A stretch of DNA of 23,201 bases, taken from NCBI GenBank assembly GCA_036939975.1, contig JALLPB010000357.1, forward strand, positions 1-23,201. Reading direction: 5' to 3'. Source of the DNA: Cyclostephanos tholiformis (taxonomy: Eukaryota > Bacillariophyta > Thalassiosirophyceae > Thalassiosirales > Thalassiosiraceae). Of the stretch, positions 15,833 through 23,201 are shown piece after piece. The position numbers and the translations under genes were made by a program. Each line of letters opens with the position of its first letter. Position 1 is the first letter of the stretch. The notes beneath the pieces are model-generated. The model was not told the DNA's origin and did no database searches. It was given only the letters and a program-made list of their open reading frames with translations.

Positions 15833-18800
15833 ATGTCGTCCAAAAAACCCCAAGCATCGCCCAGGGTAGCGTTCAGCCCCGGCGGAAAAAACGTCGACGA
15901 CAAAGTTACCCGCGCGTCGCCCCCCTCCGCCAACAACCCCACCGCGATCGAGCTAGCATCCACCATGACTTCCGTGTCCTCCTCGCGCGTGCTCGATTCT
16001 GTCGAGGAATCGTCGTCGTCGTCGTCGTCGTCCGACGGCCCAATGACGCGATCGATTCCCCCCCCCGCCGCTCCTAATTTGTCATTCTCGCAGCCGAAAA
16101 TTGACAACGTCCTCTTCCACGTAGAGAGGGGGGGATCGACAACCGGACGTCGCCGCCCGATCGAGGGAACGGATCCGCCGCCGCCGCCGCCGCCGTCGTC
16201 GACGTCGACGTCGACGTCGACGTCCTCCTCGGCGGCGGCTGCTGTGGCCGCGGAAGCCGTCGTCTCCACCGTCGAAGGCGTGATCGGCGATGCCGAATCT
16301 CGCGAGGCCTCGGCTTCCGAATTGTCCTCTCCGTTCGTGGACGGGGGGGGGTGCGACTCGCCCCACCACCCCGACGAAGGCCGCGGTGGGGGACGACGGG
16401 CGTTCGAGGCATTGGCGTTGCACGGCGGGCCGTTCACCGCCCCCGAGCTTGGGCGACTATCGCTCCACTGCGCGCCCACCGCGATCGTCGTCGACGTCGA
16501 CCACAGTGGTGGCGGTGAAAACAACAACGTCGATGGTGGTGGCGTCATCAACACGAGGGTATCCAAGACCGGGGCGTGGACTTCCCTGAATGGCGACATG
16601 CTGTCGACGTTGACGACGATGTTGCGAATGCACGTCTCGTCAGCATTGAAGGTGGATTTGGTCGGGGAGGGACGGGACATAGTCGCGAGGTCAATTGAGG
16701 CCGCCGATACCGATGCCGAAAACGATGGTAAGCGTGGAAGGAGGCCCGCGATCACGATTCATCAGGTCAGTCAAACTCGATCGATAATTTTTGCTACTTA
16801 TTTTTTAGCATTCATATCCAATGACATTCTATTCTTCTGTGACACTTCCCTCCCAATTATTCTTTTTTTATACAACTGTCATTCTCAAGTGGATGACGCA
16901 AGCAGCCAAATATTCGGGACCGGACTCCGCCCCCCTCGGTTCTCTCGGCGGAACTAACGTCGAACCAGGTGGCGGGCACCGTCGTCTTCAAGTTCTCCTC
17001 TGCGGTCTCGAGGCTGCCAGCGTTCTCCTTGCGATCATGGCATGTCCAGGCATCGATCGACGGGCTATCGAGGATGACACCATCGAGGCTTGCGTGAACT
17101 TGATAAAGAATCACATTCAGAAGCACCTGACTCCCGCCCTGTCGAATACGGGCCACTTGGGCATGATTCCATCTTCGGATGCTAGAGTTGACGATGATAA
17201 TAGCAATGACAATGACGAGAAAGATACTCTATCCCCGAAGACCAAGCGAGCCAAAACTGTCTCGCCCAATCGAGGTGCGGTAGCCAAGAGTCTCAAGGCA
17301 GTCTACACGCCCATACTTTCAACGGTGGGTTCGTTCGGTACAATCCTGGAGCGGGCCGAGGAATTCATCAACGTTAATGAGATGGACGATAGACTCCTTT
17401 TCACGCTGAGCGCTGCAGCGCTGTCAACGCTGACAATCGATGCATCTCCAATCGTACGCGCCGATGTCGCTTCGCTGACAACCATCGTGCAAGAATCTGC
17501 CATTGATTTGATCGCCAGCATGTTCGGCCGATATCCACGACATCGCTCCATCATTGTCGAAGACTTGTTCCCTCTGATGCTCAAGTTGCCCACATCGAAA
17601 CGATCGCTGCGGACGTTTTTGGTCAAGAAGAGTTTGAGTACGGCGTGTTCTTCAATGACTGCCAGTGGCTCAGGAGACAACGACTACATTCAGCCCATTT
17701 GTGCCATCACGCTCCGGCTCATCCAATCATGTGTCGTCATGCCGTTCCAATCGGACGATAATGTCGCCCAAGAAGGTGATGCGGTAGCAAAAAGAGTCGA
17801 TGACAGCGACGATGGAGAGAAACCTAAATCGAACGCCGGTGACAGTTCGGGTCTTGATGGATGCGATGCCGTTTGCAACCAATTTACATCGCAAATTCTA
17901 CAAAGGTGCTCCCGCAAGGGAGAAGAAGGTGGAGCTTCCGAATTTCGACCCATCTTGTCCAATCTAATCGATGATTTGCTTAATGTACGCTTCATGATCG
18001 AGTTCCCCGCAGCAGAGATGCTTTTGTTATGCCTTTCCCGTAGAGTGAGTGCAAAATGGTTTGTTCAACATATTGTTACGTTCATTAAATGTTTCACTTC
18101 AATACTTCATCAAAATAATTGTTTCGTGGGAAATTTTCATAGTTGGGGAACGACCTGATGCGAGCAAGCTCTGCATCCAAGTCACAATTAGTAGAGGCTA
18201 CTTATTTGGCAACAGCAATGGATGCTTTCGGAAAGATCACATCACACGTGGCAGGTTCGCTTCGACATAATAGAGAAAACCCCTTGAACCTACCAGACAG
18301 CATGAGTCCATCTGAACTCGAGCCCGAGGAAGAGGTGAATCGTTGCTTCTGCGGAAAAGGAAACCTTGACACCTTCATGGTCGACTGTGACCGCTGCCAC
18401 TCTTGGTACCACGGCAGTTGCATTGGCATTACTAAGGACACAGTACCTGACCAGTGGTTCTGCGATGAATGCAAGTTGCAAACTGCAATTTTGGACCAGG
18501 CAAAGGTCTTCACCCGTAGCAACGAAGGTACCAAAGCTCTGACAAGTCAAGACCAAAACCACGTTCTTCGTCAGTTTTTACTCGGCTATCTCTCGAGAAT
18601 AGCACTTTCGCCATCGTCACCGTCACCTAAAAATATGAACACTAGGCAGTTTTTCATTTCGAGCTGGGTCAGGGACATCATGCTGCAGCAGAATAACTCT
18701 GATGGTAGTGGGACTTTTGATCTTGGACTAGTTCAATCTTACGTCATTGCGCAGTGGTTGCCTCCGAGTCACCAGCAAAGGTATCACTCGTATTTTTCTC

Positions 18801-21800
18801 TAACCGATCATGCATTCTCACGTATCATGACGACCTTGGTAGCATCTGCGCAACTATCCGCCTCGTTTCCACAATTGCTTAGTGTCTTATTGCGACTTAT
18901 GGGGGATGACATGACATCGCTTCGTAAACTGTCCCTGAAGGCATTCTTGCAGGTTGCAAATGTCGACCCAACATTAATGTCACAGCCATCCGTGAGGAAG
19001 GAGGTCTCACGCTGTTTCCATGATGCGGCCATTTCAGTTAGAGAAGCAGCCGTCGGCCTCGTTGGTGACTATGTTCTGCAGTCTCCCCATCTTGCAGCGG
19101 CATTTCATACACCGTTACTAGAGCGATTGGCAGATATTGGCATCAGTGTCCGGAAGAGGTGCGTGCATCTCTATCAGTTCTTCGTTCACAACTGTACATG
19201 CTGTTCCGAGTAATTTTATTGTTTTTTTTTGTCAGAGTTGTCAAGATATTCAGAGATATTCTCCTTTCGAATCCATCATATGGAGGAAGGGCTATAGCGA
19301 TGCACTTCATGCTCAAGAGAGCAGACGATCGCAAGGAAGACGATGGTGTTCGTGACCTGGTGCATGAAACTTTTCACACGCTATGGTTCAACGCAGCAGC
19401 GTTTGAAATGGGCAAATCATCCGTACTTGTAGAAAGTTATGTAGCAACAGATGATCCGAGCAATCCAGGCAAGATTTCGACTTCAGAACAAATTTACTCT
19501 CGCGAGGCTGCAAAGCAAATGGTAGAAGTAGTCAAAATAGCTGGAAATTCAGAGTTCCTCACAAGTCTTGTAAATGGTCTTCTCTTTGGGTTCAACGAGG
19601 GAGATAAAGACAAGAAGACAGCCGAGAGAAAGCGCCGCCAAGAAGACTCTCGAAATCAATGCAACAGTTTAGTCTTGATGCTTATAGAGCTGCTCCTTTC
19701 ATTCGAAGAGACTCGCGCACACAAGGAGGAAGATGGCAAGGAACTTGTGGCGATTTTTTCCGTTCTTACCGTGTTTGCACAAACATATCCGGAGCTTCTC
19801 GTTCCTCATATTGATACCCTCGTACCTTATTTGAAAGGGGACAATGCTGCAAAGAAGTTCGAAACAGCTATTGTGAGCACTGTGAGCAGCATAGTGAGCC
19901 TAACGTCGTCACACTTCAGCAGGGCTGAATTGGCCCGATTGACAGGTGGGGGGCTCCCAGCTGACTTGGTCAACATTGCTTACAAGGTGAGGATTTGCCA
20001 TTTTAATAGTTGTTCCACCTCCCTCTAAACAAGTCGTCTAATAATTTGCTCCTGATCTCGTAATCTTTAGTTCCCCCATTCTGCAGTGAACTCTGCCGTT
20101 GAGGCCCTTGCTAAACTTGTGAACCATCCTGATGCAAATGCAGAAAGCATTCAAGAAAAGAGATTGTACAATATGGCTGTCCAATTCTACACTTACTTAC
20201 TAAAAAATAAGGACAACTTGGGCAATAACATGAAAAAGTCCATGCGCGACAATGTCAGAAGAGCACTCTCTGCATTGGGGAGCATTTGCAGGTTCTATAT
20301 GTGCCATGATGGGTGCGATAGCCACACCCTTGATCCTAATGGTTTCTCTGTCATAACGGATGTCAAACTGCTTCAATTTTCGGGTAATGCACTGTCAAAT
20401 GCTTGCTTTGCATTATTTCGGATATATCTTGAGCAAGACGATGAATCAACAAAGTGCCTAGCCCTCCGCGCTATGAATGGTGTTTTCATTTCCCGCCCAC
20501 GCGTTGTCCTAGCAGCAGAGCAGCTTGGCATAATTACTTCCGTTATATCAGAATCTGCTCCACCAAGTGTTCAGATTGAATCATTGCGTTGTTGGCGTGA
20601 TATTCTTCTTGCTGAGGAAAAACGAATCGAGAGTGGAGCCGCAAAGGAAAAAATGAATACACAGAAGAACGTTAGTGTCTCAAAGCGTATTAGTGGTGAC
20701 CAAGATGGCGATTCTTGCATTTCAGGGTCGGTATTGACAAAGCATGCGGATCGTCTGTATGAATTGACCCTGTCTAGGGACGAGAGCGTTCGTCATATTG
20801 TAATCGACTTGATCGGCCACCTCCTTCGCCAAGGATTGATCAACCCGATGGCCACAGTCCCATATCTTTTGGCTGTCCAAGGAGATGTCGAATCTCCCGC
20901 AACACGAACCCTCGCACTGAAATTGTTGATCAACGAGGGAGAAAAACGTCCCGACATGTTGCGGTAAGTCAATAGTGCCATATCTGACCCTCTTCTTCCC
21001 CATATTCGTTGCGAATTTTTTTACTTAATCACTTTCTTGTCTGATCGACTTTTTCAGGCAGAGAATTTGTGCAGGGTTGACACAAGCTTTCTATTTTCAG
21101 AAGAATGTTTACCCGCACGATGCAAACGGAATTCCTCGAGTAACTGCCCTCCTAACAAGAAGCGATGGCACCCGACTAATAACTGAAACCATCTTTGATG
21201 CTGTAATCAAAGAAAGTGCCATTCAGAATAAAAGATCCTCTCGTGAGGGTCTTTTGAGAGGAATCATCTCACTTTTTGAGAAAGACCCCGACTCAGAAAA
21301 CACCAATATTGACCAACTTCCCCTCTTGACTTTTGCGTCAGAGATTTTGGCTCACTTGCCGTACACTGCGCTAAATGATCCCTTGCTCATAATTTATCAT
21401 TCATCCTGTATTACAGCACTTGATGGTCAGTCAATCATCAACCAATTTGCTGAGCTTTTGGGGGGTGACTCCTGTGATCCAAACTCTGGCGAGGACGATC
21501 TCGAGCGTGCGACGAAAAAGGGCACGTTTGATCCAAAGGACTTCGGGCTCAAGTCAAAGAAAAAAGCTGACTTGTTCGGCCAACTGTGCGTCAACGCGTG
21601 TAGAATACTACCTCTATTGCAACTCAAGACCTTTCTCCGCAAGGCTTACAACATCAGTGAAGCAAGGATGACGGAATATGTTCCCAGCGAGAAGGAACGC
21701 ATCTACGAAAAAGGCGTGTCTATTAGCGATTCAACTCCTCCATTTTCTTGCAACTTCGATCCCATATTTGACGCGGATCAAAAAATCAACTGGCACAACG

Positions 21801-21982
21801 CTTCAAAGATTTACACATCATTCAGACATCATATGCGAGACTGCGATGCCGACGATCTACGCGTCGACATTGAAGAATCGAAAAGATCACCGAAGAGAAA
21901 GTCTGGAAAGAAACGAAAGCGAGGCGATTCAAATGATGATACACACGAAGCTGAAGTTTCACCGAAAATTTCTCCCGATTAA
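15833..21982 (+). CDS. SCC2: Cohesin loader subunit SCC2/NIPBL with a PHD finger
   Basis: Six exons join in phase: 15833-16765, 16890-18044, 18143-19158, 19236-19986, 20071-20963 and 21058-21982, giving 1890 residues. The first ~230 residues are disordered (Ser, Pro, Thr and Ala runs from trinucleotide repeats). A C4HC3 PHD finger lies at 764-806 (C764, C766, C778, C781, H786, C789, C803, C806). The HEAT region follows: AISVREAAVGLVGDYVL, ISVRKRVVKIFRDIL (across the exon 3/4 join), then LVHETFHTLWF. The Nipped-B C-terminal region (about 1500-1700) contains VIDLIGHLLRQGLINP and VPYLLAVQGD. A basic stretch near the end (KSGKKRKRG) is a likely nuclear signal. SCC2 loads cohesin onto chromatin and stimulates its ATPase; a PHD finger is known in plant SCC2 and absent from animal NIPBL. 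The first intron's 3' end is the least certain: an in-frame alternative acceptor lies at 16807-16808. Confidence 0.9.
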
Positions 21983-22193
21983 ACGTATCAATGTCATGGC
22001 ATTTTATGGTCCATTTTTCATGAATCTATTATCAGTACTTGCCTTTTGGAAAGGAAGTCACGGTTTTCACACGCTATTTCAAGTAATACAGTCAGTAACT
22101 CACAGACAACCTAAACTCTGTTTGCAACAACAGTTCATATTTGCATCTCTTAGCGCCAAGTGGGACATTCCTCCCTTTTGCAAGTGGATGAGA
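21983..22193. other. Tail-to-tail intergenic region
   Basis: These 211 bp lie between the SCC2 stop and the stop of the S4-domain gene on the other strand. No gene, repeat or terminator-like structure is recognised. Confidence 0.4.
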
Positions 22194-23048
22194 TCATTTT
22201 GACTTGCGGTTCTTGACCTTGCGGTCTGCCTTTTTTACTTTGCGCTCGGCCCTCCACTCTTCGCTGCGATACCTCCCACCGAACTCGAGATTCCCCTCAG
22301 CATCCGCCTTTGCCAAAGGTTTCACTTTCTTTATCTTGGGTTTAAAGACGTAACCCCTCTGTTACTATTTAGGAAATACATCGGTACTTACGTAGATACT
22401 TACCAGTCCCATCTACCAATCCCATGTCCNCCCTTCCATCCACCTCTTTGCCTGTTCTCGGTACCCTCCTTTCGAAAGATAACACCCTCTTCTTCACCTC
22501 GGTGGAAACATCCAAGTCGACGGTACTCCCAAAAGATACCTTATCACCGTGGTACAACTTCTTACTCCGTCGTACTTCAATGTTGCCATTTAAAAGACAC
22601 TCCGAACTCTGAATGACAAATTTAGCTTGTCCGCCACTATCCACCAGATTACACATTCTAAACGGCCGGGGAGCGCAAATCGATGTAGGAAATACAACAC
22701 CAGAGTCAGAGGTTTCAAAAAGGATTAATCTATCAGGTAGATAGTTACAGAAGTGTACTGCGTAATAACCCACCTGAGGAAGGTTTGCAGATCGCACAGT
22801 GGCGCTTCGCCTAGAACTGTTCCTCCATTGTTTTTGTCCATGTATAAAGTTGTGCGTTGATGACGACGATATGGGGAGCTAATTCTCGACGCTCTTGGGG
22901 AGTAGCTCGGCACATTACACGGTTGCAATAATGATGTGTGTTTAGAAGCAAACCCCAGAGATAGCGCAAGCGAGTTGGGGGACAAGCCGATAATAGTGAC
23001 GACCAAAGTTGCGAGGAGGATCGATGATGGTGCTGTTTGTTTCGCCAT
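22194..23048 (-). CDS. S4-domain RNA-binding protein (YbcJ-like), probably organellar
   Basis: Three exons read on the minus strand: 23048-22774, 22657-22417 and 22358-22194, giving 226 residues. The first join is firm because it rebuilds a continuous S4 domain at about 82-135: LCDLQTFLR joins MCNLVDSGGQAKFVIQ, followed by LLNGNIEVRRSKKLYHGDKVSF, the pattern of bacterial YbcJ/S4_2 proteins. S4 domains bind structured RNA, often rRNA. The N-terminus is a signal peptide (SSILLATLVVTIIGL) followed by a Ser/Arg-rich transit-like region, which suggests plastid import. The third exon encodes a lysine-rich tail with EFGGRYRSEEWRAERK. The second join uses a weak donor (GTAGAT) giving a 58-bp intron. 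Stronger donors nearby (GTAAGT at 22403-22408 and 22391-22396) would break the frame, and an N at 22430 lies 13 bases before the join, so this part may contain an assembly error. Confidence 0.78.
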
Positions 23049-23109
23049 GGTGAGGTTTTGTATGTTGTTATGGTGTGAGAGTGAGAGAGGTCCTATTAGG
23101 TACCATACA
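23049..23109 (-). promoter_or_regulatory. Proximal upstream region of the S4-domain gene
   Basis: Only 61 bp separate the S4-gene start codon from the repeat end at 23110. The 5' untranslated region, and perhaps part of the promoter, must lie here, or the repeat itself contributes. It contains GTGAGAGTGAGAGAGG (23075-23090) and no clear TATA box. Confidence 0.35.
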
Positions 23110-23201
23110 TACCGTCGGGACCGGGGGATAAGAAACACCGGGGGGTTAAGAAACAGACACTAAATCTATCGTATTTAGCACCCTCGCTATAATCACAACT
23201 A
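23110..23201 (-). repeat. Diverged end of the same terminal-inverted-repeat family, cut by the window edge
   Basis: Starting TACCGTCGGGACCGGGG, this matches the reverse complement of the right end of the complete element (9768 back to about 9707). It includes the tandem subterminal units, seen here as CCGGGGGATAAGAAACA and CCGGGGGGTTAAGAAACA, and the inner string GACACTAAATCTATC. The unit has drifted from TTTAAGCACC to TAAGAAAC, so this is a distinct subfamily. The rest lies beyond the window. Confidence 0.75.

Noticed and set aside
15667..16755. 362-codon open frame on the minus strand opposite SCC2 exon 1
   Set aside because: It begins with GTG rather than ATG, has no recognisable domain, and lies wobble-to-wobble against an exon that splices in phase into SCC2.
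16766..16808. 43-bp version of SCC2 intron 1 with acceptor at 16807-16808
   Set aside because: It is in frame, but much shorter than the other introns of this gene (77-98 bp) and adds a hydrophobic stretch unlike SCC2; the acceptor at 16888-16889 is preferred, not proven.
21678..22202. 174-codon plus-strand frame overlapping the SCC2 end
   Set aside because: It overlaps SCC2 exon 6 in another frame and runs into the S4 gene's last exon; no domain is recognised.
1..23201. CRISPR array, tRNA or rRNA genes, prokaryotic defence or phage modules
   Set aside because: No regularly spaced direct repeats, no cloverleaf or rRNA sequence, and no such proteins were seen; the genes are eukaryotic with introns.

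Overview
The window looks like nuclear DNA from a stramenopile alga, most likely a centric diatom. The evidence is short GT-AG introns (about 58-124 bp), compact gene spacing, a helicase and an S4 protein whose leaders resemble bipartite plastid presequences, and wholly eukaryotic genes (SPT4, SCC2/NIPBL, a SUMF2-like protein). The lineage is my inference; species cannot be decided here. Two ambiguous bases (5521 and 22430) show it is draft sequence.

Left block (1-5194): a short repeat end (1-54), a gene with two ZNRD2-type zinc ribbons (-), a secreted Kazal-META protein (+, three exons), and a prolyl-4-hydroxylase-type 2OG-Fe(II) oxygenase set in long low-complexity flanks (-). Middle block (5195-9846): 4.6 kb without a credible gene, made of decayed mobile or repeat DNA. 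It holds a 37-bp tandem duplication, two diverged copies of one repeat facing each other (about 5728-6057 and 6547-6911), an AT-rich 2.1-kb segment bounded by roughly 110-bp inverted repeats (7096-9226), and a complete 321-bp element with 28-bp terminal inverted repeats (9448-9768). Right block (9847-23048): a SUMF2-like ER protein (+), SPT4 (-), a DEAD-box RNA helicase (+), an EDR2-C/DUF1336 protein (-), a six-exon cohesin loader SCC2/NIPBL with a PHD finger (+), and an S4-domain RNA-binding protein (-). A diverged end of the same terminal-inverted-repeat family closes the window at 23110.

The nine genes alternate strand without exception, so every neighbouring pair is either head-to-head or tail-to-tail. 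Two head-to-head pairs share very short gaps (SPT4/helicase, 225 bp; DUF1336/SCC2, 214 bp) that must hold both promoters. SPT4 (transcription elongation) and SCC2 (cohesin loading) act on chromatin; the other genes are unrelated in function. I see no operon, CRISPR array, tRNA, rRNA or defence island. The items most worth a second look are the repeat family that also occupies both window edges, the paired inverted repeats in the middle block, the catalytically dead SUMF2-like protein with an ER-retrieval tail, the bacterial-looking Kazal-META fusion, and the duplicated ZNRD2 ribbon.
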